Below the pieces are notes generated by a model. The model ran no database searches. It saw nothing but the letters and a program-made list of their open reading frames with translations, and had not been told where the DNA came from. The position numbers and the translations under genes were made by a program. Source: an uncultured Pelagibacteraceae bacterium (GTDB lineage: Bacteria; Pseudomonadota; Alphaproteobacteria; Pelagibacterales; Pelagibacteraceae). Taken from it: 64,000 nt of DNA. Positions within the stretch are counted from its first letter, which is position 1. Every line of letters starts with the position of its first letter. Below, one piece after another: positions 10,223 through 19,046 of this stretch. The stretch lies in contig CACJFE010000001.1 of NCBI GenBank assembly GCA_902592655.1, positions 1-64,000 on the forward strand. The letters are read 5' to 3'.

Positions 10223-10647
10223 AAAAGATTATTCCCTGTAAAAAAGAACAATTAGTAGAAATGGTTCTTGATATTGAAAAATATCCAGAATTTGTACCTT
10301 GGTGCATTGAAGGTAAAGTTTTTGATAGAAATGAAAGTGAAGATTTAATTACCTTTAATGGAGATTTAAAAGTAGGGAAGAGTATCTTAAATGAGACTTT
10401 CTCAAGTCACGTGTCTTATTACAAAGAAAAAGATACAATTATAGTAACTAATCTTGATGGACCACTAAAACATCTGAAAAATGAGTGGAAATTTAAGGAA
10501 GTAAACAATTCGACACAGTTGGAGTTTTTTATTGATTTTGAATTGAAAAATCCATTTTTGAATGGGATAATGAAAAAATCATTTGAGCTTGGTTTAAATA
10601 AAATTGCTAAAGCTTTTGAAGAAAGAGCGGTTAAATTATATAAATAA
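10204..10647 (+). CDS. COQ10/RatA-type START-domain protein (ubiquinone-binding)
   Basis: Probable coenzyme Q-binding START-fold protein (COQ10 family; the E. coli relative is called RatA). The 147-aa length is typical. Visible family features are [22 protein letters not shown] near the N-terminus, the central [35 protein letters not shown] and the C-terminal amphipathic helix [14 protein letters not shown]. It overlaps the end of lipA by 19 bases, a long overlap that supports coupling. In alphaproteobacteria this gene follows lipA and lies near cinA and ispDF, as here. The role in respiration is inferred from the family. Confidence 0.88.
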   Translation: MSSASIKKIIPCKKEQLVEMVLDIEKYPEFVPWCIEGKVFDRNESEDLITFNGDLKVGKSILNETFSSHVSYYKEKDTIIVTNLDGPLKHLKNEWKFKEVNNSTQLEFFIDFELKNPFLNGIMKKSFELGLNKIAKAFEERAVKLYK

Positions 10648-10958
10648 TGTTTACAATATCATCTTTATTAATTTTATTTATTTTAACTTTTAAATTCTTA
10701 TCTTCGTATATCAAAACAATTAGAACAGGTGATCCTAATGAAACTAATCTAACTTATTGGATGTTTTCTTACGATTTTAAGTCTAAAACTAAAGAATGGA
10801 TACCTGAAGATAAACAGCTATTACAAAGAAAACGAGCTAGAAACTTTTTAGTTTTTATTCTTTATTTAACTGCTTTTGGGATCTTTTTGTTGCTTAACAG
10901 TTTTACTGCTCATGTTTTAGATGTAATTGTAAACCCAGAGTTTAGCTATCCTGTTTAA
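10647..10958 (+). CDS. Small two-helix membrane protein, unknown
   Basis: I do not recognise this 103-aa protein. It has a hydrophobic segment at about 4-21 (SSLLILFILTFKFLSSYI), a polar middle containing RTGDPNETNLTYWMFSYDF and a KQLLQRKRARNF basic stretch. A second membrane helix spans about 68-88 (LVFILYLTAFGIFLLLNSF). The start overlaps the stop of the COQ10-like gene by one base, so it is probably co-translated. Its 3' end overlaps the convergent cinA gene by 17 bases. Context suggests expression with lipA and coq10, but the function is unknown. Confidence 0.75.
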   Translation: MFTISSLLILFILTFKFLSSYIKTIRTGDPNETNLTYWMFSYDFKSKTKEWIPEDKQLLQRKRARNFLVFILYLTAFGIFLLLNSFTAHVLDVIVNPEFSYPV

Positions 10959-11421
10959 TCAATTGTACTAGTAGATTTAAAGTTTTTTTTACAGTTTGTT
11001 TTTGAATAAAAATTCTTCCATTATTTTTAAAATTACATTTATTAACAACAACTTTTTTTCCTAACCTTATACCAATATAAACCAAACCTACTGGCTTTTG
11101 TTTAGACCCACCTTTAGGACCAGCAATACCTGTTATCGAAACACAAACTTTTGATTTACTAATTTCACTTAAATTATTGACCATGGCCAAACAACATTGA
11201 ACACTTACAGCACCATATTTTTTTATTATTTTTTGAGGTACTTTTAATATACTTGTTTTAGCTTGATTAGAGTAAGTGACTAATCCCATAGTAAATACTT
11301 TTGATGATCCGCTTACAGAGGTAATAGCGCTAGACAGCATTCCTCCTGTGCAAGACTCCGCAACTGCAAGTTTCATCCTTTTTCTTTTAATTAATGTAAT
11401 AATCTTTTTATTTAAACTCAT
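10942..11421 (-). CDS. cinA: CinA C-terminal domain protein (nicotinamide-nucleotide amidase-like)
   Basis: Single-domain member of the CinA C-terminal/PncC family, which deamidates nicotinamide mononucleotide. The 159-aa protein begins with MSLNKKIITLIKRKRMKLAVAESCTGGMLSS; AVAESCTGG is the hallmark. ITSVSGSSKVF, VTYSNQAKTSIL and VSITGIAGPKGGSKQKPVGLVYIG follow in family order. The molybdopterin-binding N-terminal half found in full CinA is absent, as is common in proteobacteria. It starts immediately after pgpA with a one-base overlap. Biochemical activity is inferred from the family. Confidence 0.9.
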   Translation of the reverse strand: MSLNKKIITLIKRKRMKLAVAESCTGGMLSSAITSVSGSSKVFTMGLVTYSNQAKTSILKVPQKIIKKYGAVSVQCCLAMVNNLSEISKSKVCVSITGIAGPKGGSKQKPVGLVYIGIRLGKKVVVNKCNFKNNGRIFIQKQTVKKTLNLLVQLIKQDS

Positions 11422-11924
11422 TAGAAAAATTTTGATTTGATTACCATAAAGATTATTAATGTAAGGACAACATATAGACCCGCAACAACATCGTCCATTA
11501 TTACCCCAAAACTATTTTTAAATTTTTTATCAAAAAAACTCACTGGAAAAGGTTTTTTGATATCAAAATACCTAAATAAAATAAAAATATATAAATAAAA
11601 TAAAATTGACTCTTGCGGGCCCTTCGTAGTTCCGTGTGCTATCTCGTAAAGATAAATTGGAATAGATTGGCCAATAAACTCATCTATAACAATTTCTTTT
11701 GGATCCTTGTTTTCATTATATCTTATATATTCAGATACTGCATAAAATGAATATATAAACACTAAAAATAAAATTAGTAATATAATAATGCTAGATAGAT
11801 TGACTATATGAAATAAGCTATATAAGAAAATAGTTGTAATTAGAGAAGTTATTGTGCCTGGAGCAAACCTAAAAGATCCAATGCCAAAAAATGTAACAAA
11901 TAGATAATTTATATTTTTAATCAT
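11421..11924 (-). CDS. pgpA: Phosphatidylglycerophosphatase A
   Basis: Dephosphorylates phosphatidylglycerophosphate to phosphatidylglycerol in the inner membrane. The 167-aa protein has the expected pattern: FVTFFGIGSFRFAPGTITSL near the N-terminus, a helix at about 35-58, and the acidic KDPKEIVIDEFIGQSIPIY motif. A central helix precedes DIKKPFPVSFFDKKFKNSFGVIMDDVVAGLYV, which carries the second conserved acidic group. The 5' end overlaps ispDF by 8 bases and the 3' end abuts cinA, so the three minus-strand genes ispDF-pgpA-cinA form one run. Confidence 0.93.
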   Translation of the reverse strand: MIKNINYLFVTFFGIGSFRFAPGTITSLITTIFLYSLFHIVNLSSIIILLILFLVFIYSFYAVSEYIRYNENKDPKEIVIDEFIGQSIPIYLYEIAHGTTKGPQESILFYLYIFILFRYFDIKKPFPVSFFDKKFKNSFGVIMDDVVAGLYVVLTLIIFMVIKSKFF

Positions 11925-13062
11925 ATTTTATTACCGAACATATAACTTCACATGCTATGGCTCTCTCTTTTCCAATAATTCCTAATTTTTCAGTTGTTTT
12001 TCCTTTTATATTAATTTTATTTTTAGAAATTTCGCAGAGCTTTGAAATATTATTAATCATTTTCTTTTTTAAATTATTAATTTTTGGTGTCTGAGTAATA
12101 ATATTTATATCAATATTATTTAAAAAATATCCTTTCAACTTAATCTGATCTATTACTTTTTTAAGTAAAATAGTTGATCTTATATTCTTAAATTTTATAC
12201 TTTTATCTGGGAACATCTGCCCAATATCACCCATTTTACAAGCTCCTAAAATTGCATCTGTAATAGAGTGCAGAACTGGATCACCATCAGAATGACCTAG
12301 TGTTCCTAATTTAGATTTAATCTTTAAACCAGCTAAAAAAAGCTTTCTATTAGGAACGAGTCTATGAACATCAAATCCTATACCAACACTTTGTTTAGAT
12401 TTATAAATATCTTTTAAATTTTTAAAATCTGATTGATCCGTTATTTTAAAGTTACTCTTCTCACCCTCAATAAATTTAACTTTATTTAGATCCATGTATA
12501 AAGAGATATCGTCGTCTTTATATTTGTCCGATTTAGTTCTATGTAAATGATAAATTTCTCTTAAATTGAAAGCTTGAGGTGTTTGAGTTAAAAATAAATT
12601 ATCTCTTTTTTTCCCTACTATGTATTCTTCTTTACTTGTATCTATTATTTGTTTTATTGCATCTTCAATTTTTATTTTAGGAATTACTGCTTTAACATGT
12701 TTCATAGATTTTAATATTGACCTTAAAAGTTTTGTTGAAAAATTGGGTCTTGCTGCATCATGTATCAAAACTTTAGATATACCTTTTTTACTATTTAAAT
12801 ACTTTAGGGCATTTAATGTAGACTGTTGTCTACATCTTCCACCGACAATTAATTTGACATTTTTAAGTTTAAGGAATTTGACACGTTTTAAGTCTTTTTT
12901 GTTATAAACGACAACAATTTTTTTAATTTGTTTAAATTTTTGTGCTTTAAAGTGGATAATTTCAATTAATGATTTGCCAGCAATTTTTTGATATGGTTTG
13001 CCAACTTTAGACCGAAATCTATGGCTATTACCACCTGCAAGAATTATTAAACAAAAACTCAT
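11917..13062 (-). CDS. ispDF: Bifunctional IspD/IspF of the MEP isoprenoid pathway
   Basis: Fusion of 4-diphosphocytidyl-2-C-methylerythritol synthase and 2-C-methylerythritol 2,4-cyclodiphosphate synthase, two non-consecutive MEP steps. The 381-aa protein has an IspD half (about 1-215) with LAGGNSHRFRSKVGKPYQKI, VLIHDAARPN and TQTPQAF. An IspF half (about 222-381) has GIGFDVHRL (metal Asp and His), LGHSDGDPVLHSITDAILGA and the C-terminal KTTEKLGIIGK. The fusion is common in alphaproteobacteria. It is divergent from ntrY across 48 bases. Both domains keep their signature residues. Confidence 0.95.
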   Translation of the reverse strand: MSFCLIILAGGNSHRFRSKVGKPYQKIAGKSLIEIIHFKAQKFKQIKKIVVVYNKKDLKRVKFLKLKNVKLIVGGRCRQQSTLNALKYLNSKKGISKVLIHDAARPNFSTKLLRSILKSMKHVKAVIPKIKIEDAIKQIIDTSKEEYIVGKKRDNLFLTQTPQAFNLREIYHLHRTKSDKYKDDDISLYMDLNKVKFIEGEKSNFKITDQSDFKNLKDIYKSKQSVGIGFDVHRLVPNRKLFLAGLKIKSKLGTLGHSDGDPVLHSITDAILGACKMGDIGQMFPDKSIKFKNIRSTILLKKVIDQIKLKGYFLNNIDINIITQTPKINNLKKKMINNISKLCEISKNKINIKGKTTEKLGIIGKERAIACEVICSVIKYD

Positions 13063-13110
13063 GATATAAACTTATATTATATTTATATAAATATTTAATG
13101 CTTATTATAA

Positions 13111-14892
13111 ATGTTTAAAATTATTAAAAATTTCAATTGGATTATTTTATCCTCATTTTTATGTATTTTTATGGGGATAGTAACATTTTTAACCTTTATT
13201 AATGAAGGCTTTATAAAATTAACAGATAAAAATCTTCAAACTTTACTGATAATTGATATTTTCCTACTTCTAATTTTTTTTTCATTAATATTTAAAAATT
13301 TCTACAGATTTTATTATACAGGAAAAAAGAATAAAAAAGGATCACAAACCAATTTAAAATACATCTCAGTCTTTTCATTATTTACAGTTATACCGTCTCT
13401 ACTAGTTGCAATATTTTCTCTATTTATCTTTAATTTTGGAATTCAAAATTATTTTGATAAACAAATTACTAGGGCAGTTAATAATTCATTTGATGTGGCT
13501 AAAAATTATTTAGAAGAAAGCAAAGAAAATGTTTTATCAGACGTGATTTTGATGAGTGTCGGTCTTAATCGAGCATCAAATCTATATTATTCAAATCCGA
13601 ATAACTTTGAAAACATCATTAGATCAGAAAAAATACTTAGAAGAATTGATGATGTGTATTTAATAGATAGTCTGGGAAATATACTTATTTCCGATGTATT
13701 AGATATGACAGAAGACTTTGTCATTCCATCTGACGAGAATTACGATGAAGCTTTAGAGGGTAAAGCAGTTTTTGTTTCGAATAACTTATCAAACAAAACT
13801 ACTGTGATGACTAAACTAACATCTCTTGTAGATACTTACTTATATATATCTAGAAATATTGATCCAGAAATTTTACGATATTTAAATGAAACAGAGGAAG
13901 CTGTGAGTTTTTATTACTCAGTAGAAAATAGTCAGACAGGAATAAAAGTCACTTTTGCAATTATTTACATTATTGTAGTAACACTATTATTATTTTTATC
14001 AACCTCGATAGCTATAACTTTCGCTTCACGCTTAACTAAACCGATAGTAAATTTAATTGGCGCTTCTGACTCAATAAGTAAAGGCACACTAGATGTAAAA
14101 GTTCCTGATCTAGAAACAGATGAAGAATTAAGACAATTAACTAAAAATTTTAATTCAATGATTGAGAGATTAAAGGAACAACAAGATAGATTATTAATTA
14201 ATGAAAGATATGAGGCTTGGGAAACTGTAGCACGTAAATTAGCTCATGAAATAAAGAACCCCTTAACTCCCATTCAACTTTCAATTGATAGTCTTAGAGA
14301 AAAATACAAAAATCAATTAAGTGCAAAAAGTCAGGAGTTTGAAAATTATCTACAAACAATAAACAGACAAATTAAAGATATTGAAAAATTAGTTAACGAG
14401 TTTTCTAATTTTGCAAGAATGCCTCTTCCAATATTAAAAAAAATTAATTTGATTAATTTGATAAAAAAAACTACAGAATTCATAAAACTAGGATCACACA
14501 ATATAATAAATCTAAAGTTTAAAGATGATGAAATATTTATTAATGGTGATGAAGATCAACTAAATAGAGTGTTTATCAATTTGATAAAGAACTCCGAGGA
14601 AGCTTGCAGTGAATTGTCAAAAAAAGACCCTAATTTCAAAGGTAATATTGACATAGAAATTCACAATAATAATGACTATATAGTTTGTAGGTTGACAGAT
14701 AATGGACCAGGTATTACAGACGCTAAAAAAGCAATGACACCTTACTTTACTACAAAAAAAGCAGGAACAGGATTAGGTTTGCCGATAGTTTCTAAAATAA
14801 TTAAAGAACACTCTGGCAAGATCTCAATTAAAAATAAGAATAATTCAAAAGGTATTCTAATAGATATTACACTACCTAAATTTAATGCTTAA
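13111..14892 (+). CDS. ntrY: NtrY-type sensor histidine kinase, PAS domain apparently missing
   Basis: Membrane sensor kinase of the NtrYX two-component system. The 593-aa protein has three N-terminal helices (about 10-30, 44-62, 84-108), a periplasmic region and a fourth helix at about 284-308. Next come a HAMP linker, a HisKA domain with phospho-acceptor LAHEIKNPLTPIQLS, and a HATPase domain with N box NLIKNSEEA, DNGPGI and TGLGLPIV. Canonical NtrY is usually over 700 aa with a PAS domain between HAMP and HisKA. Here only about 15-20 residues (QQDRLLINERYEAWETVARK) separate them. The stop overlaps the ntrX start. ntrBC, which often precedes ntrYX, is not here. Confidence 0.9.
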   Translation: MFKIIKNFNWIILSSFLCIFMGIVTFLTFINEGFIKLTDKNLQTLLIIDIFLLLIFFSLIFKNFYRFYYTGKKNKKGSQTNLKYISVFSLFTVIPSLLVAIFSLFIFNFGIQNYFDKQITRAVNNSFDVAKNYLEESKENVLSDVILMSVGLNRASNLYYSNPNNFENIIRSEKILRRIDDVYLIDSLGNILISDVLDMTEDFVIPSDENYDEALEGKAVFVSNNLSNKTTVMTKLTSLVDTYLYISRNIDPEILRYLNETEEAVSFYYSVENSQTGIKVTFAIIYIIVVTLLLFLSTSIAITFASRLTKPIVNLIGASDSISKGTLDVKVPDLETDEELRQLTKNFNSMIERLKEQQDRLLINERYEAWETVARKLAHEIKNPLTPIQLSIDSLREKYKNQLSAKSQEFENYLQTINRQIKDIEKLVNEFSNFARMPLPILKKINLINLIKKTTEFIKLGSHNIINLKFKDDEIFINGDEDQLNRVFINLIKNSEEACSELSKKDPNFKGNIDIEIHNNNDYIVCRLTDNGPGITDAKKAMTPYFTTKKAGTGLGLPIVSKIIKEHSGKISIKNKNNSKGILIDITLPKFNA

Positions 14893-16252
14893 AGAAATAT
14901 TAGTAATAGATGATAATCCAGATATTCGCTCGCTAGTTAGCAATATTCTTAAAGAACAAAATTTTGAAATCAGAACAGCTGCAAACTACGATCAAGCTGT
15001 GTTTGAAATAAGTAAAAAACTACCTGATCTTGCAATTATAGATATTAAATTAGATAAAGGTGATAAAGACGGAATTGATCTGTTAAAATTAGTTAATAAG
15101 AAAAATAAATTAATTCCTGTAATAATGATCTCTGGTCATGCTACGGTTCAAATAGCAGTAGAATCAATTAGATTAGGCGCTTATGAATTTATCGAAAAAC
15201 CATTTTCAAAAGAGAAGATTTTGAATTATGTTAGTAGAGCGCTAGAGTCCTTTAATTTAAAAGTAGAAAAAAATATTATTGAAAATAAACTATTTCATTC
15301 TTTCGAGTTAGTTGGAAAGAGTCCTTTAATGATAAAAGTTAAAAAGACTATCGAAAAACTATCATCATCAGATAGTAGAGTTTTAATCTCAGGCCCTACT
15401 GGAAGTGGTAAAGAATTAGTAGCAAGAAAAATACATAAAAATTCAAGCAGGTCAAAAGAGCCTTTTATAATTATCAATGCAGCTTTACTTAAAGAGAAGA
15501 CTTATGAAAAAGAGTTGTTCGGAGAAGAATTAGAGGATGGAAACATCTCATATGGAGCTTTAGAAAGAGCTAATAATGGAACTTTACTCATTGATGAAGT
15601 ATCAGAGATTCCATATGAAACCCAGGCTAATGTTCTTAGAGTTTTAATTGATCAAAAATTTAAAAGAGTAAATGGCTCAAAAGATATAAATGTTAATATT
15701 AGACTTATTTCTTCAACTTCAAAAAATTTAGGCGAGTTAGTTGCGATAAACAAATTTAGAGAGGATCTTTTTCATAGATTAAACGTAATGCCCATCGAGC
15801 TCAGCTCTTTAAGCTCAAGAACCGAGGATATACCTTTACTAATAGATTATTTCAAAAATAAACTTTCTGAAATAAATGGAGTCCATGTACCAAAAATAGA
15901 TATTAAAAATGACAATCTTTATACTTATAATTGGCCTGGTAATGTAAGAGAATTGAGAAATTTAGTTGAAAGAATAACAATATTGTCATCAAATGAGAGT
16001 AAAGAAAATATAAATAAATTAGTTAATGATATTTTAAACTCATCATCAAAAATTAGTAACGATAAAGATATTTTTGAAAAGTCTTTTGAAGCTCCTTTAA
16101 AAGAGGCTAGAGAAAATTTTGAAAAAGAATATCTTTCAAAACAACTAAAAAAACATCATGGGAACATATCTAAAACTGCTGACTTTATAGGCATGGAAAG
16201 ATCTGCCCTTCATAGAAAACTCAAGTCATTAGGAATTAAGGGTATAAATTAA
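14885..16252 (+). CDS. ntrX: NtrX-type response regulator without GAFTGA motif
   Basis: Partner regulator of NtrY. The 455-aa protein has a receiver domain (about 1-122) with acidic pair VIDDNPD, phospho-acceptor Asp in AIIDIKL, and Lys in IEKPFS. An AAA+ domain (about 140-370) has Walker A GPTGSGKE, Walker B GTLLIDEVSEI and sensor/arginine regions. A Fis-type helix-turn-helix closes it (GNISKTADFIGMERSALHRKLKSL). The sigma-54 contact loop that normally reads GAFTGA after ELFG is replaced by ELFGEELEDGNISYGALE, so this protein probably does not activate sigma-54 RNA polymerase. ntrY and ntrX overlap by 8 bases, with trkA two bases downstream. Confidence 0.93.
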   Translation: MLKEILVIDDNPDIRSLVSNILKEQNFEIRTAANYDQAVFEISKKLPDLAIIDIKLDKGDKDGIDLLKLVNKKNKLIPVIMISGHATVQIAVESIRLGAYEFIEKPFSKEKILNYVSRALESFNLKVEKNIIENKLFHSFELVGKSPLMIKVKKTIEKLSSSDSRVLISGPTGSGKELVARKIHKNSSRSKEPFIIINAALLKEKTYEKELFGEELEDGNISYGALERANNGTLLIDEVSEIPYETQANVLRVLIDQKFKRVNGSKDINVNIRLISSTSKNLGELVAINKFREDLFHRLNVMPIELSSLSSRTEDIPLLIDYFKNKLSEINGVHVPKIDIKNDNLYTYNWPGNVRELRNLVERITILSSNESKENINKLVNDILNSSSKISNDKDIFEKSFEAPLKEARENFEKEYLSKQLKKHHGNISKTADFIGMERSALHRKLKSLGIKGIN

Positions 16253-16253
16253 A

Positions 16254-17627
16254 ATGAACATCTTAATATGTGGAGCCGGCAAAGTTGGCTTTTCAATCAG
16301 CAAGCAACTATCTGCTCAAGGTCACTCTGTTACAGTAATTGATCAATCTTCTGAAGATATTAAAAAAATAAACGATACCCAAGACGTTAAAGGTATAGTA
16401 GGAAGGGCAACTCTGCCAAACGTTTTAGAGAACGCAGGTGCAGAAAATACAGATATGATTATTGCTGTTACAAGAAATGACGAAACAAATATGATAGTTT
16501 GCCAGCTAGCCAGTTCCTTATTCAATGTTTCTAAGAAGATAGCTCGTATTAGAACTCAAGAGTTTTTAGAGGGGAAATGGGGAAAACTTTTTAATAAATC
16601 AAATATTCCTATAGACGTAATTATATCACCTGAAATAGAGGTAGCTAGATCTCTATATAGGAGACTAGAAGCCCCAGGTGCACTTGATAATGTGCCTTTT
16701 GGAAATGATAAAGTAAAAATGCTTGAAATCTCTATAGAAAAAAATTGTCCGATAAAAAATATCCCATTAAAAAAATTAACTGAAAAATTTCCAGATTTTA
16801 AAGCAAATATTGTTGGTGCTTTGAGAAATGAAAAATTTATATACTTAAAAAAAAATGATCAGATGTTGGAAAATGATAATGTGTATCTTGTTGTGAGTAG
16901 TGATCAACTAAATCCTATTCTTAAAGCTTTTGGACATGAAGAGAAAGTTTCAAAAAATGTTTTAATAATTGGAGGTGGAAACATTGGTTTAAATTTAGCT
17001 AAAATGCTAGAAAAAAACTTTGAAGATTTAAGAATTAAGATTATAGAAAAAGACAAAACAAGAGCTGAAGAGTTAGCAAATGAATTATCATCATCAATCG
17101 TAATTAATGGGGATGGTCTTGACGAAGAAATTTTAAAAGAAGCAAATCTTGAGGGTACAGAGACCGTTTTAGCGCTTACCAATGATGATGAAAATAATAT
17201 GATGGCTTGTGTATTAGCGGAGAAATCAGGACAAAAAAAAAGAACAATAGCTATAGTAAATAAATCTAATTATAATTTGTTACAAGACTCTTTAAATATT
17301 GATGATTTAGTTGACCCCAGAATGACAACTGTCTCTAGAATAATGGAGCATGTCCATAAAGGGACCATAGGAACCGTTTACTCTTTACTTGATGGTGAAT
17401 ACGAGTTTATTGAAGCTAAAATTTTAGAAAAATCTGAGTTACTAAATAAAAAAATAAGAGACTCTAATTTACCAGAAGATATTAGAATAGGAGCAATAGT
17501 TAGAAAGGGTAAAGTTATAATTCCAAGATCTAATTTCATATTTGAGAAAGATGATCTAGTAGTATTTCTTGCTAAAAGAGAACAATTAAAAGCCGTAGAA
17601 AATATTTTTAGTGTCGGTTCAATTTAA
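16254..17627 (+). CDS. trkA: Trk potassium uptake regulatory subunit TrkA
   Basis: Cytoplasmic NAD-binding gating subunit of the Trk potassium channel. The 457-aa protein has two RCK_N/RCK_C repeats. The first Rossmann motif is NILICGAGKVGFSISKQL and the second, near residue 233, is VLIIGGGNIGLNLAKML. Both acidic cofactor positions (VTVIDQ and KIIEKD) and the AVTRNDETNMI/ALTNDDENNMM pair are visible, showing the internal duplication. It sits between ntrX and trkH, and ntrYX-trkAH is a recurrent alphaproteobacterial arrangement. The spacer to ntrX is one base. Confidence 0.95.
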   Translation: MNILICGAGKVGFSISKQLSAQGHSVTVIDQSSEDIKKINDTQDVKGIVGRATLPNVLENAGAENTDMIIAVTRNDETNMIVCQLASSLFNVSKKIARIRTQEFLEGKWGKLFNKSNIPIDVIISPEIEVARSLYRRLEAPGALDNVPFGNDKVKMLEISIEKNCPIKNIPLKKLTEKFPDFKANIVGALRNEKFIYLKKNDQMLENDNVYLVVSSDQLNPILKAFGHEEKVSKNVLIIGGGNIGLNLAKMLEKNFEDLRIKIIEKDKTRAEELANELSSSIVINGDGLDEEILKEANLEGTETVLALTNDDENNMMACVLAEKSGQKKRTIAIVNKSNYNLLQDSLNIDDLVDPRMTTVSRIMEHVHKGTIGTVYSLLDGEYEFIEAKILEKSELLNKKIRDSNLPEDIRIGAIVRKGKVIIPRSNFIFEKDDLVVFLAKREQLKAVENIFSVGSI

Positions 17628-17633
17628 TATCAA

Positions 17634-19046
17634 ATGAATTTAAGAGGAATATGTTTTTACCTGGGATTATTTTTATTTCCTATCGTATTTTTATCTTTCA
17701 TTAATATATTATACGCTTCATATTTCGATTATTTTTTAAGCATAGAAGCTTATTTGATAACTTTAAGTATTTCTTTAATATCTGCTATAGGTCTTTACTT
17801 TTATGGAAGAAAAGCAATAAAAAAGATAGATTTTATTGAACAACTAATACTGATAATTTTAGTTTATTTTTTTGCAGGGTTTTTAATTTCGATTCCGTAT
17901 TATTTTAATAATTTCCAAATAAGTTTCGTTAATGCTTTTTTTGAGTCAATATCAGGTTTGACAGCAACAGGATTTACAATATTTGAAAACATTAAATATC
18001 TTGATCCAACATTAATTTTATGGAGATCCTCATCCCAATGGATCGGTGGTTTATACTTTTTGATTTTCTTAACTTTACTATTTTCTAATAAAACTTTTAA
18101 TTTTAAGATGACAAATTTAACTTTTCCAGGTGATAGTAATTTCAACTCTAGCGAAAATATTAAAAATCATTTATTAAAATTATTCATATTTTATACATCT
18201 TTAAGTTTCATATTTTTACTTTTATTGAGTATTGCTGATGTTAGGCTTTTTAATTCTGTAAATTTGGGCATGACTTTAATTTCAGGAGGTGGTTTTCTCC
18301 CGACTGATAATTTAAGTAATATAATTTCAACAAATTCACAAAAAACTGTTCTTATATTGATGTTTTTTTTGTCAATTACAAATTTTTATTTAATTTTTAA
18401 TTTTTTTAATAGAAGAGTTTTATTAAAGAGTCACAAAGAAGATATGTATTTATTTGCATTAATTATGATTTTAACTCTTTTAATTCTTTTTAATGACTTG
18501 GATATATTAAATCTGATAATATCCATTTTAAGCGCCTTGGCTAATTCCGGATTAACACTAATAACATCAGATAATAATTTAGGTTTATACTTTCTTTTTA
18601 TTACAATTGTGGGAGGGTCTTTAGTATCTAATTCCTCTGGTATTAAACTCGCAAGGCTTTACATTTTGTTAAAAATAGCTTCATCTGAAATAATTAAGTT
18701 GGTAAGCCCTAACAGTATTATTAATCGAACAATATTTAATTCTGACAGTAAGATTAATGATGACAATATAAAAATTTCATTTCTAATTTTTATTTCCTTT
18801 TTTTTAAGCTTGTTTATTTTATCAAGTCTTCTAGTAATTGATGATATCGGTTTTGAAAGATCATTTAAACTCTCTATACTTACATTAACAAATACTGTAA
18901 ATTCAGAAATGTTCAATTTACAGAATTTCTCTTTTTCAAAATTACTAACATCCTCTAAATTAGTCTTAATTACTTTTATGATAATTGGTAAAATTGAGTT
19001 AATATCAATTTTTTTAATTATCAAAAGAATATTTTTTAAGGATTAA
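17634..19046 (+). CDS. trkH: Trk potassium transporter subunit TrkH
   Basis: Channel-forming subunit for potassium uptake in the inner membrane. The 470-aa protein is strongly hydrophobic with roughly ten helices. The four pore-loop glycines of the Trk/Ktr/HKT superfamily can be traced: SGLTATGFTIF (about 105), the SGGGFLPTDN loop (about 220), NSGLTLIT (about 304) and a degenerate fourth near VNSEMFNL. The segment LWRSSSQWIGGLYFLIFLTL is typical of TrkH. It follows trkA by 6 bases. Divergence at the fourth pore loop is unusual but may simply reflect A+T drift. Confidence 0.9.
   Translation: MNLRGICFYLGLFLFPIVFLSFINILYASYFDYFLSIEAYLITLSISLISAIGLYFYGRKAIKKIDFIEQLILIILVYFFAGFLISIPYYFNNFQISFVNAFFESISGLTATGFTIFENIKYLDPTLILWRSSSQWIGGLYFLIFLTLLFSNKTFNFKMTNLTFPGDSNFNSSENIKNHLLKLFIFYTSLSFIFLLLLSIADVRLFNSVNLGMTLISGGGFLPTDNLSNIISTNSQKTVLILMFFLSITNFYLIFNFFNRRVLLKSHKEDMYLFALIMILTLLILFNDLDILNLIISILSALANSGLTLITSDNNLGLYFLFITIVGGSLVSNSSGIKLARLYILLKIASSEIIKLVSPNSIINRTIFNSDSKINDDNIKISFLIFISFFLSLFILSSLLVIDDIGFERSFKLSILTLTNTVNSEMFNLQNFSFSKLLTSSKLVLITFMIIGKIELISIFLIIKRIFFKD

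Noticed and set aside
12620-12907. 95-aa plus-strand ORF
   Set aside because: Antisense to the IspD half of ispDF. No start signal or family features.
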